Shown: in pieces, positions 32,725 through 42,000 of the stretch | Numbering within the stretch: the stretch's first letter is position 1 | Layout of the letters: every line of letters starts with the position of its first letter | From: a virus | Strand: one strand, 5' to 3' | DNA: 47,955 bases | Virus record (IMG/VR): IMGVR_UViG_3300043466_004014 | Location: 1-47,955 of that record | Translations under genes and position numbers: made by a program | The notes under the pieces: model-generated | What the model was told of the DNA's origin: nothing | Database searches by the model: none | The model's input: the letters and a program-made list of their open reading frames with translations, nothing else

Positions 32725-33648
32725 ATGTTAGATTTCAATAAAATTTGGGTAGAGAAGTATAGGCCACAAACTCTTGACAGTATTATTCTATCAGAAAGGA
32801 ATAAAAATATTGTTAAGGGGTTTGTGGAAGAGATTCCTAACCTATTATTTGTTGGTACACCAGGTACAGGTAAGACAACGCTAGCGAAAATTATTGTAAA
32901 TGATATTCTTAAGTGCAATTTCTTATATATTAATGCATCTGATGAGTCAGGTATCGATACTATTAGACATAAAGTTACTAATTTCTCACAAACTAAGTCG
33001 TTTGATGGTAAAGTTAAGGTGGTTATTCTAGATGAGTGCGATGGTCTTACGAGTCAAGCACAGGCAGCTCTTCGTAATACGATGGAGTCTTTTGCTAAGT
33101 ATACTCGGTTCATTCTTACAGCTAATTATAAGCATAAGATCATCCCCGCACTACAGTCGAGATGTCAGTTTCTTGATATCAAGCCCACACTAGAAGACGG
33201 TGTAAAGAGAATTTACGGTATTCTTAAACAAGAAGGTATTGAAATAGATGATGCACAGAAGAAGAAGTTTGTTGAGCTTGTGAAGGCTAATTTTCCCGAT
33301 CTTCGTAAGGCTATTAATGAAATTCAAAAGAATTGTATTAGTGGCTCATTAGCTATTACCAATATTAATGTAGATAATACTCTACTTAAAGCGATTTATA
33401 CTGCTATTAATGAAAAGGATGTTATTTCACTGAGAAAGTTCCTTATTGAAAACGAAAATACATTCTACGGCGACTATGATACGTTGATGCGTGATTATCT
33501 TAACTATCTATACAATCAACCTGTACAAGATCTTAAAAAGAAAGAGATGATCGCTGTTATCGCTGATCATCTCTATAAAAGCGCGTTCGTTCTTGATAAA
33601 GAAATTAACTGCTTTGCTTGTTGGATTAATTTAGAACGTATTAGCTAA
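32725..33648 (+). CDS. 44: Sliding clamp loader subunit (T4 gp44 / RFC-small-like AAA+ ATPase)
   Basis: A 307-residue protein (T4 gp44 is 319). The start at 32725 gives MLDFNKIWVEKYRPQTL, the canonical first motif; a longer frame from 32668 overlaps dut and only adds non-homologous residues. Motifs: Walker A GTPGTGKT (44-51), Walker B VILDEC (100-105), sensor 1 FILTANY (129-135), and the arginine finger SRC (145-147). The C-terminal collar domain is present. It would load the ring clamp (gp45-like) onto primed DNA with a gp62-like partner; neither is in the window. It sits 1 nt after dut and overlaps the convergent minus gene by 8 nt. Confidence 0.93.
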   Translation: MLDFNKIWVEKYRPQTLDSIILSERNKNIVKGFVEEIPNLLFVGTPGTGKTTLAKIIVNDILKCNFLYINASDESGIDTIRHKVTNFSQTKSFDGKVKVVILDECDGLTSQAQAALRNTMESFAKYTRFILTANYKHKIIPALQSRCQFLDIKPTLEDGVKRIYGILKQEGIEIDDAQKKKFVELVKANFPDLRKAINEIQKNCISGSLAITNINVDNTLLKAIYTAINEKDVISLRKFLIENENTFYGDYDTLMRDYLNYLYNQPVQDLKKKEMIAVIADHLYKSAFVLDKEINCFACWINLERIS

Positions 33649-34222
33649 TACCTGCCATATATTCGTGGGTATAAGAAGCAACAGCTGGTGAAGGTGTTAT
33701 AGGCTTTGATGGAATTGTTGTATTTTTATCAGGTGTAGAAATATTTGTGTCGCTTAGTTTACCATCACCTCTATCTGTCTTATTAGCGATATTGTCTTGT
33801 TGCTCAACCTCAGTAGGAACTATGTGCGTGTTGTTTGGTCTCTTAGCACCGTCGGGAATCGGTGGTAAGTTGGGGTAAAAAGTATTAGGAGTTCCTAATT
33901 CAGGCGAAATATTAACATAATGCGTGTATCTACCACCGCCGTTATCAAGTGCGAGTGTTAATTCTACATCATTTGAGCTTGTCTGCGGATTGCCGGGATA
34001 TCTTGGAGATGTAGAGTCTTTAATTCCCGTTACCCTAATATGAAGACCAGCTTCAATCATTTGATCAATCATGTCTTTTGTATTTTGACCTAACTTTTTA
34101 TAGTTTTCTGATGATTTAAAATTGTCGTTAAATTTAAAAACATCGCCTACCAAGAACCCACCACGCTCGTAGCGAGAAAAATACGCTTCAAATAGTGTTA
34201 AAAATTTCTTTGCTCTAGCCAT
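33641..34222 (-). CDS. Protein of unknown function (probably virion-associated)
   Basis: A 193-residue protein starting at 34222 (MARAKKFLTLFEAYFSRYERGGFLVGDVFKF); the longer frame from 34243 runs through the promoter element and is not used. A TATAAATA element ends 5 nt before this ATG. The N-terminus resembles the short helix that opens many head proteins of marine T4-like phages. The centre is a small beta domain (LHIRVTGIKD...DVELTLALDNGGGRYTHYVNI). The last 70 residues are Pro/Thr/Asn-rich and probably disordered. No family is recognised. Confidence 0.55.
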   Translation of the reverse strand: MARAKKFLTLFEAYFSRYERGGFLVGDVFKFNDNFKSSENYKKLGQNTKDMIDQMIEAGLHIRVTGIKDSTSPRYPGNPQTSSNDVELTLALDNGGGRYTHYVNISPELGTPNTFYPNLPPIPDGAKRPNNTHIVPTEVEQQDNIANKTDRGDGKLSDTNISTPDKNTTIPSKPITPSPAVASYTHEYMAGIS

Positions 34223-34227
34223 ACTAT

Positions 34228-34235
34228 TATTTATA
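34228..34235 (-). promoter_or_regulatory. Late promoter TATAAATA (minus strand)
   Basis: Exact consensus ending 5 nt before the minus start at 34222; it sets that start over the upstream ATG at 34243. Confidence 0.75.
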
Positions 34236-34241
34236 CAAACC

Positions 34242-34249
34242 AATAAATA
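34242..34249 (+). promoter_or_regulatory. Late promoter-like element AATAAATA
   Basis: Ends 5 nt before ATG 34255. Together with the element at 34228-34235 it makes a compact divergent promoter pair 6 nt apart. Confidence 0.65.
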
Positions 34250-34254
34250 AATAT

Positions 34255-34527
34255 ATGGAATTTGACCGTCTTGTACAAGAAATACTTACTGAAAAAGCAG
34301 CTGGTCGGTGTACGAAGGTAACAGGTCAGCAATCTTCAACCAGATCTGATAAAAAATATATGAGATGTGTACGAGTTAAAGGCAAGCTCAAGAGAATACA
34401 CTATGGTGACCCTAATTTAAGAATTAAAAAATCAAATCCTAAAAAGCGTAAGTCGTTTAGAGCGAGACATAAATGTTCTACAGCTAAACCAGGAACCGCT
34501 CGGTATTACTCGTGTAAGAACTGGTAA
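34255..34527 (+). CDS. Small basic phage protein (KSFRARHKC motif)
   Basis: A 90-residue, strongly basic protein. It opens with a short acidic helix (FDRLVQEILTEK), then a Cys/basic domain: RCVRVKGKLKRIHYGDP, LRIKKSNPKKRKSFRARHKC, and TARYYSCKNW. Similar small proteins with this RIxxGDPNxRIKK...SFRARHxC...YWSC pattern recur in T4-like marine phages, and I recall no settled function. The Cys residues and basicity suggest nucleic-acid binding, perhaps in the capsid. It is expressed from its own late element. Confidence 0.6.
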   Translation: MEFDRLVQEILTEKAAGRCTKVTGQQSSTRSDKKYMRCVRVKGKLKRIHYGDPNLRIKKSNPKKRKSFRARHKCSTAKPGTARYYSCKNW

Positions 34528-34569
34528 TTCAAGTTAAAACTACACGTAAAAGCTTAAATAAGTTGCGGG

Positions 34570-34577
34570 ATTAAATA
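34570..34577 (+). promoter_or_regulatory. Late promoter-like element ATTAAATA
   Basis: Ends 8 nt before the gp25 ATG at 34586; longest of the close spacings. Confidence 0.45.
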
Positions 34578-34585
34578 ATATGTAA

Positions 34586-35071
34586 ATGGCTATTAAGCTC
34601 GATATTATTAAACCTAGTACGCGCATAGAGGAAGCTCTCAAAGCAGGTTACCTCTATAAGGATGTATTGTTTGATATTAAGCAGTCTAATATTACTAGAC
34701 CGGAGCTCCATAGCAAAGAAACCAACAAAGATATTGCTGCAATATATGATAGTTCTGCAATTATTAATTCTATTAAAAATATTCTTACAACATCACCAGG
34801 TCAAAAACTATTAAATCCGCTCTTTGGTCTTGACTTACGAGAGTTTTTATTTGACCCGATTACAGAAACAAGAGCGTTTTTTATTGGCGAGCGTATATTA
34901 TATGGCTTGGGAGAACAAGAGCCTCGTATAACAGTCGAGAGCGTTGATATTGTTGCTGCTCCTGAGGATATGGAATACATAATAACTATTGAAATAACTA
35001 TCCCAACTTTAAATGTTTTTAATATATCTTTAAAAGGTGTATTAAATAACGATGGATACACTTTTGTCTAA
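34586..35071 (+). CDS. Baseplate wedge protein (T4 gp25-like)
   Basis: A 161-residue protein (T4 gp25 is 132). NKDIAAIYDSSAIINSIKNILTTSPGQKLLNPLFGLDLREFLFDPIT is the gp25/lysozyme-like wedge signature: 'D-x-x-A-I-x-x-S-I-x-N-I-L-x-T-x-x-G-x-x-x-x-x-P-x-x-G'. The C-terminal beta sheet (ITVESVDIVAAPEDMEYIITIEITI) is also typical. It forms the core bundle of the baseplate inner ring and starts sheath polymerisation. It overlaps the gp6-like gene, as gp25 neighbours gp6 in many contractile systems. Confidence 0.88.
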   Translation: MAIKLDIIKPSTRIEEALKAGYLYKDVLFDIKQSNITRPELHSKETNKDIAAIYDSSAIINSIKNILTTSPGQKLLNPLFGLDLREFLFDPITETRAFFIGERILYGLGEQEPRITVESVDIVAAPEDMEYIITIEITIPTLNVFNISLKGVLNNDGYTFV

Positions 35072-36905
35072 AAATATGAATATTAGTAACTTTACTGAGT
35101 ATAATCTCTCGCATGATGCATATGCAACGTTTGATGCTACGACTCTCAAGAATTTAATTATAAAGAGGTTAAATGAAAGTGGTGTTTTTCAGGATCAAAA
35201 CTTTGAGGGTTCAAACATAAACGCATTTATTGATATTGTTGCGTATATGTATCATGTGTTATTGTTTTATTTAAACACAACGTCATCTGAATCTACGTTT
35301 ACAACCGCGACACTTTATGAAAATATAAACAAGTTAGTATCAAATATTAACTATAAGCCTATCGGTCGGCAGACATCGCTCGCAACTATTTCATTATCTG
35401 CTCTTTCAAATCTTTCTCCTAACCTTTATACAATACCTAAGCTCTCATACGTAACAAAAAACAATACAAAGTATGCAAGCGTAAGAGATATCTCTTTTGA
35501 AAAGACGAATAATGATTTCGAACGTGTAGCAGCGGATAATACTACGTTATATCAGGGGTCTCCTGTAGAATATCCACTCTATACTGCAACTGGAGAACCA
35601 TTCGAAACGGTATCTATAGTGAACGAACGACCGGCCCCTGACCGTGTATTGGATAACTTAGATAATATACCCTTTATTGCAGATAATTCGTTTACTATTT
35701 TTGTTAGAAGTATTGATACCGGTGTCTGGCGAGAATGGAAAGAAACATCGTCGTTATATCTTGAATCATCGACGGGGACAAGATATGAAAAGCGTTTAAA
35801 TGAATATGGAAATTATGAATTTAAATTCGGTAATGGGCTGAACGGTAAAAAACTAAAAGAGGGTGATCTTGTACAAATATATTATATTGTTTCGGATAAT
35901 ATTGCTGGTGTTGTAAGTGCTAATACTTTGCAAGGAGCTTCTTTTATCGTGTTTACAACACCGACCTATGATCAGATATTAGCTGATGTGTATCCTGATA
36001 CTACTACTTTTATTACACCGTTAAACACAGAAAATATTGTTATTAATAACCCTAGCGACGCAACACCTGTAGTGCCTGCAGAAAGTGTAGCGGATATAAG
36101 GACAAATGCCCCGAAAATGTTTTCATTACAAAATCGTCTAGTGACTCGTGACGATTATGAAAGCTTTGTATCTAAAAATTTTAATAATGTAGTTAAATCT
36201 ATTTCAGTTTTATCTAACGACGAGCATGCAAGTCAGTATCTTAAGTATTTTTATAGTATTGGTCTGACTAAACCTAATAATAATAGTAGAGTGCTCATTA
36301 ATCAGGTAAACTACTCCAATTCGACGCAGTTTAATAATGTATATATATTTGCTGTCCCTGCTCAAGCAACAATACTAAATGAAAGGATACCAAACTATTT
36401 AAATTCTGCACAAAAACAATTACTGCTTAATGAATGTAATTTAATAAAAGATATTACACACAATATTGTACCGTCAGATCCTGTATATAAAGCGTTTAAC
36501 CTAGGTGTTAATATTATAAATGAAGTGCCGTGCGTTGAGTTAAAAGATTACACCAAGCTTGTAATTAAACGAGATACAAATATTGCTATTAATGATGTTT
36601 CTATTAAGAATACTGTCTTAAAAATATTTAAACAGGCGTTTGAAGATATAAAGCTAGGATCGATTGTAGATTTGACTAAGATAAGCAACAATATACTCAA
36701 TATACCGGGTGTTGTGGGTATTGCAACGAGGCGTACAGATGTAAATTATGAGGTGCCTCTTATAAGTTGTGTAGTGTGGAATCCTCTTTACGAAACAAGC
36801 GATATATTTTGTACGTCGCAAAATATACAATTATCTCGCTTTCAATTTGGTTATTTTTACGAAATATCTAAACTTGCAAATAGTATAGTAGTTGAAACAG
36901 TCTAA
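35052..36905 (+). CDS. Baseplate wedge protein (T4 gp6-like)
   Basis: A 617-residue protein (T4 gp6 is 660). Near the start, FEGSNINAFIDIVAYMYHVLLFYLNTTSSESTFTTATLYENI is the gp6/gpJ helical signature. YEFKFGNGLNGKKLKEGDLVQIYYI and NRLVTRDDYESFVSKNFNNVVKSISVLSND are the conserved middle motifs of this family. The protein dimerises to make the baseplate iris. Two starts are possible: ATG 35052 overlaps gp25 by 20 nt, and ATG 35076 starts just after it; neither has a 5-nt late element. Assignment is firm, the start is not. Confidence 0.82.
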   Translation: MDTLLSKNMNISNFTEYNLSHDAYATFDATTLKNLIIKRLNESGVFQDQNFEGSNINAFIDIVAYMYHVLLFYLNTTSSESTFTTATLYENINKLVSNINYKPIGRQTSLATISLSALSNLSPNLYTIPKLSYVTKNNTKYASVRDISFEKTNNDFERVAADNTTLYQGSPVEYPLYTATGEPFETVSIVNERPAPDRVLDNLDNIPFIADNSFTIFVRSIDTGVWREWKETSSLYLESSTGTRYEKRLNEYGNYEFKFGNGLNGKKLKEGDLVQIYYIVSDNIAGVVSANTLQGASFIVFTTPTYDQILADVYPDTTTFITPLNTENIVINNPSDATPVVPAESVADIRTNAPKMFSLQNRLVTRDDYESFVSKNFNNVVKSISVLSNDEHASQYLKYFYSIGLTKPNNNSRVLINQVNYSNSTQFNNVYIFAVPAQATILNERIPNYLNSAQKQLLLNECNLIKDITHNIVPSDPVYKAFNLGVNIINEVPCVELKDYTKLVIKRDTNIAINDVSIKNTVLKIFKQAFEDIKLGSIVDLTKISNNILNIPGVVGIATRRTDVNYEVPLISCVVWNPLYETSDIFCTSQNIQLSRFQFGYFYEISKLANSIVVETV

Positions 36906-36919
36906 TACAGGTAGAGTGT

Positions 36920-36927
36920 GATAAATA
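36920..36927 (+). promoter_or_regulatory. Late promoter-like element GATAAATA
   Basis: Ends 7 nt before ATG 36935. Confidence 0.55.
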
Positions 36928-36934
36928 TATATAC

Positions 36935-39028
36935 ATGGCGTCTGTATTTTTTAATAATTTTCAGTATGAAAAAAGCGGGGATATAAATACGGTTTATTCT
37001 TTCTTTAATACGTATAATTATACTGGAAAAGAAGCAGCAAGTAGTTACGCTTTGCCATTTGCAGGGTTTATTTTTAGACCGCGCTTAAATGACGTTGAAG
37101 ATATACTGTCGCGTAAGAGAATTGTTTGGGATTTTGGTGATAATACTGTAAGTGAAGCTATCACTGGTCGTCATTCGTATCGTTATCCCGGTAAATATGA
37201 AGTAACATGTTACTTATATGATAGGGATGGTAATAGCTATTACGACTCTTTTACACAGCGTGTTGATGTAAAGAATTATATAACAGATGCTATTACTCTA
37301 ACAGGTAATTATACAGCTAGTGCATACCTTACATCTGGTAAATATGCTAACCCTATTACAGTAATGCGATCTACTTCGTATCAAACATATGAAAATGGTA
37401 TCCCCAGACTAACAATAACACCTTACGCGTCTGGAGCTACTAATAATTTTTTTGATATAGGCGCTGATAAAAAGCATTACGGTCATCTTTACCCATACTC
37501 TTCTTTTTACTTGCTGCTTACAGGGTTAAAAGGGTTAACAGAGTTCGTAGAAATAAATTCTTTTGAAACGACTTCTACGCCGTTATACTGTCGACTTTCT
37601 AACACTGAAATAGTAAATTGCAGTAAGGCTGATCGTGGCGCGTTTTTCTGTGGCACGTCTGGATATCGCGATGTTTATTTTAAGAGCGATCTACCAACTA
37701 ACGCTGTTAATTTGTTTTTTGGTTATCAGCCGTCAATGCTGTTACCAGCTTTTAACACAACAACAGTTGGTGTAAGTACGAAGATTGTGAATAATGAAGA
37801 TTTTAGTCATCTTTCTATAACCGCTAACGGGATAGATAAAGAAAATAATACTGATACCGTTTTTACTATTAATAAAAATAAATTTAGTAATACAGATATT
37901 AGTTTTGTTGTGAGGGTAAAGGATGGTCAGAACTTTACGTTGAAGAATTTACCTGTATTAACTGATATAAATCTAACATTAACAGACGGTACGCGGGTAT
38001 ATCCTGCAATCTTCACAGATCTCTCTTATACGCTACCGGAATTATCGTCTGGTGGTTTTTATAAGGGTGCCTGTCGTCTTTCAACATCTCAAACAGTAAG
38101 TAATGCGTATATATCTGCTTTCGTACCAGCGTCTTTTTTACAAGGTACAGTTCCGCTTACGGGTATTTCAAATAGCTTTAATATATACCCGGAATCAGGA
38201 ATATATAATATCGCCAAAAAGGGGGAAGATATCGATTTTACCCAAAAATTTAAAGATATTTCTTTTCAGTCTCTATTTTTAGATCAAAAAATACTTTTTG
38301 ATGAATATATTCAAAATATATTTGGTACTTTAAGTTCAGATCAAACATCAATAGGTAAACTAACGTATGAAAAAATTAAAAATTTCGTTGATAATAATTC
38401 TATTGTCGATTATGCAAATATTGACAAGTTTCTATCGATTGTTAAAGAGTTGAACATACAAGATAGACGGTTTAATAGTGTAAATTATCGATACCCTGGT
38501 AACTTTTCTAGGTTAGTAGACCTTTTATCAATAAAACAAACTAAATTATTTGGTACTCAGAACAAATTTAGTGAAAGTTTTAATTCACACGGCTATATAA
38601 ATAATGATATCTATGGCTATAATCTCGGCGATGAAATTACCGTAAGCGATATTATTACGCCTGGTGAATCTATTGTTGCATATGAGCGGTTTAGCGGTGT
38701 TTATACTAAGCTTAATACTAACCAGCCAATGAAAGTATTTAAGCCAGGTATTGTTGAGTATAAAATAAGAGACTATGAAGATATATGGGGCTGGGGTCTT
38801 GTCTTACCTGAGGATGGCTACGGTGCAGCAATAAGCAATTATTATTTTTTCTACAAGTATATACCTAGAATCGAAGGGTCAATAAAAGACGGTATTATTA
38901 ATTTTAATGATTTTAATACAACGTTACAATATACTGCCTCCTCGTATAACCAGTGGTCAGAAAAAGACGGTGTAATAGCTAATCTCTTATCTAACGCATT
39001 GTATAAAGGCTTAGATCTCATTAAATAA
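36935..39028 (+). CDS. PKD-domain tail/baseplate protein
   Basis: A 697-residue protein. Residues about 63-110 form a PKD-like beta sandwich: VWDFGDNTVSEAITGRHSYRYPGKYEVTCYLYD carries the WDFGD, the 'H-x-Y-x-x-P-G-x-Y-x-V' pattern. The rest is beta-rich and unrecognised, with a helical stretch at about 435-540 (FKDISFQSLFLDQKILFDEYIQNIF). It follows gp6 where T4 has the wedge genes 7-8, so a wedge-periphery role is possible. PKD modules commonly mediate protein-protein or glycan contacts. Confidence 0.6.
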   Translation: MASVFFNNFQYEKSGDINTVYSFFNTYNYTGKEAASSYALPFAGFIFRPRLNDVEDILSRKRIVWDFGDNTVSEAITGRHSYRYPGKYEVTCYLYDRDGNSYYDSFTQRVDVKNYITDAITLTGNYTASAYLTSGKYANPITVMRSTSYQTYENGIPRLTITPYASGATNNFFDIGADKKHYGHLYPYSSFYLLLTGLKGLTEFVEINSFETTSTPLYCRLSNTEIVNCSKADRGAFFCGTSGYRDVYFKSDLPTNAVNLFFGYQPSMLLPAFNTTTVGVSTKIVNNEDFSHLSITANGIDKENNTDTVFTINKNKFSNTDISFVVRVKDGQNFTLKNLPVLTDINLTLTDGTRVYPAIFTDLSYTLPELSSGGFYKGACRLSTSQTVSNAYISAFVPASFLQGTVPLTGISNSFNIYPESGIYNIAKKGEDIDFTQKFKDISFQSLFLDQKILFDEYIQNIFGTLSSDQTSIGKLTYEKIKNFVDNNSIVDYANIDKFLSIVKELNIQDRRFNSVNYRYPGNFSRLVDLLSIKQTKLFGTQNKFSESFNSHGYINNDIYGYNLGDEITVSDIITPGESIVAYERFSGVYTKLNTNQPMKVFKPGIVEYKIRDYEDIWGWGLVLPEDGYGAAISNYYFFYKYIPRIEGSIKDGIINFNDFNTTLQYTASSYNQWSEKDGVIANLLSNALYKGLDLIK
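39020..39027 (+). promoter_or_regulatory. Late promoter-like element ATTAAATA
   Basis: Overlaps the preceding stop and ends 7 nt before ATG 39035. Confidence 0.5.
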
Positions 39029-39034
39029 ACTATA

Positions 39035-42000
39035 ATGTCTGAAGTAATTATATATAATACAAATATTATACCGGATTCAATTACAAATCCACAAGTAGAT
39101 GTATCCATCGTCAAAGATAATATTAAACCGTTTTCATTTCTTGAATTTATTACTTTAACGCATGTTGATTATAGCCCGGAGCAGTATAATCAATTTTATT
39201 TAGCATATCTTAAAGAGTGGACAGAAATTAAGCAGAGAGTAGGCGAAACAACACAACTATTTTCAGAAATTTACATTAATTTTTTAAAGGAAATTACACT
39301 AACATTTACAACAAAGCAGGAACAACGCTTTTTAAACAATCTTGACTTTACTGATCCTGCCGATCTCGATGTTGCTATACCGTTCTTTACTGAGAAGATT
39401 AGACAGGTTATATTATTTTATAAAGAAAAAAGAGATGATGTAAAGTTTGTAATAGATAGAAACAAACAAAAAGGTACTCGGCAGTCTCTTGAAAAGATAA
39501 TATTTGAAAAGATATATGAGTATGTATTTTCAGCGCAGGATTCTGCTTTATATCAAAGTTTAGGCTTGACGCTTTCATCACTCAAAACTAATTTAAAAAT
39601 TTCAATAGATGAGTTTGTCGATGTGTATGGTAACTATTTTGATATACCACAGGTTTTTAAACCTGACACACAAGCAAAGAATCTTGCTAGTAATATTATT
39701 AGTCGTGATGGTGATATTTTATCAACAAAGGAAATTAACAATTTATATTTTTCATATAATAATTCTACTGAGGAAGTTATTAACAAGTCGGTAGACGGTG
39801 TTAAGTTTTCAGGCAATGGCATAAAAATTCAACCAACTATATCGAGTGGGGTAATTAACCCCACAACTGGCTTAGGTGTTGCAGCGCAAATAGGTGCAGG
39901 TGTCGTGAACAATACACTTATTGGTATTGATACAACTAATGCAGGGGCGGGTACAGGTGGAGTAGGTACAGGTGGTTTGGGTAATATAGGTATAGGTGGA
40001 GGGGTAGGCGGTGGTACGGGTACGGGGTTAGGTGTAGGGGCAGGTGGTTTGGGTGATACAGGTACAGGGTTAGGTGGCGGTGTAGGAGCAGGTGGTACGA
40101 GTACAGGGTTGGGTAGCGGTACAGGTACAGGTACGGGGTTAGGTGGCGGTGTAGGAGCAGGTGGTTTGGGCGGTACGGGTACAGGGTTGGGTAGCGGTAT
40201 AGGTACGGGGGTAGGTACAAGTACGAGCGCTGGCGTAGGTAGTAATAGTAGCATAGGTATATCGTTTAACCCTAATGATTTACTAAGCTTACAGCCTCTT
40301 AGAGACGAAATATATACCTCAAATATAAATGCTATTGACCCGAGATTATATTTTCCAGATGATAGTTACGCGGCTGTGTTTGGTAGTGCTGCTTTCTTGC
40401 AAGATTTGCCGCTGCTCGCTAATATTGTTTTGCAATATGACCCGGTTTGTGATCCTGCTAACCCTATTGATTTGATTAGACAGGATCAGGAATTAAAAGA
40501 TGGAATACCTTCTGATGAGTTAGCTGAACTTAAACGCAAATTAATATCAAAATATATCGGAGTTGATTTTCATTATATTGATACAACAGGGACGCAACCT
40601 GTAACAGGAATTCTTTTTAAAGCAGAGCAGCCATGGGCAAATATACCTAACTTACAGCTGCCTAATACACCTACAACACCAGCGCAGATTCAACCTGATA
40701 TAGACTATATAGATCAATTCGTAGGAATAAACGGTGAAGTGGTAAATCTAGACCCTATAGCGATAAACAATCAGGATCTAAATCTTAACAATATTAATAA
40801 TTCAGATTATAACGCGCTAAATGGAACATTAGGGTTTGATGGATTTGTAGGTGGTGGTTCGGGAGCAGGCAGTCCAGGTGTTGGTTCACAAGGTGTTGAA
40901 ACTATAAATGTCGGTATACCTTATATAGGAGGTGATTATGCAGGGATACAAAGTGGTAGTCCGCTAGGTACTATTATTCCTGGAACAAATGTTAATAATT
41001 CTAATGTACAGAGCGCGTTAGGTATTAATACAAATAATAATTATATACCTACTGCTTTTGTTTCTAATAATATTGGTGGTTTAGGTGGCGGCTTAGGTGC
41101 AGGTGGTGGAGTAAGCGGGCTAGGTGGCGGTTTAGGTGCAGGTGGTGGAGTAAGCGGGTTAGGTGGTGGTGCAGGTGGTGGAGTAAGCGGGTTAGGTGGC
41201 GGTGCAGGTGGTGGTGCAGGTGGTGTTGTCTCGTCTTTTAATACAAAGTTATCGCCCCGATTAAAGGAATCAGTTAACATGCTTCGTAATATAGGCCTTT
41301 TCTTTAAGCCGGATAAAACAGGTCTTTTTCAACTTAACAGCAATAATTCTACATATTCAATTAACCCTGATAAACTAACAGAACAAAAGATATATATCTT
41401 CCCTGATCCTGCTGTTTACGGTAATGTATCGATAAATTCACAGCCTGATTATCCAATAGTATTTATTGAAGATTATAGATCGGATGTAGCTACGTCTTCA
41501 CTCGGATTTGCGCAGGGTGACCCGCTTGTAAGTACAAGTGAGCAGACGTTTACACCGTATTATGCGCGTGAACAAAATATAGAAAAAACAATCGTTGATG
41601 AGACTAGCCTTAATTTAAATTTTTCTGATTTGTATAATCGCGGTTATATAACTAAAGTACAGTATGATATTTATGGTAATGAGTATGCACTATTTAAAGA
41701 TCAGTTTGGTCAAACATTTAGAGAAATAAGTGAAGTAGCTGATGCTAAAATCGTTAACAATTTAATAGATGGTCATGTTTTTTATGATGTTAACGAGGGG
41801 TATAATTTTAATTATAATACAGATGATATAAGTGGTAGCACTATACGTACAGGAATTTCAGCGCTGACGGTCAACTTCAATAACGCGCCTACCTTTACAC
41901 TGTCCGGATCGCCCCTTACACTTTATTTTAGAGAATTTTTACCCTATCAAGATTTCTCACAAGCTGCGCGGAATATTGCAGCGGCATTTCGGGATGGTGG

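Noticed and set aside
33543-33574. 10-bp inverted repeat (AGAGATGATC / GATCATCTCT) near the end of gene 44
   Set aside because: It is inside the coding sequence with a 12-nt loop and no T run, and the codons give a normal KEMIAVIADHLYK segment; probably chance.
39941-41226. RTX or collagen-like domain
   Set aside because: The Gly arrays lack GGxGxD calcium-binding nonapeptides and lack the G-X-Y triplets with Pro that define those families.
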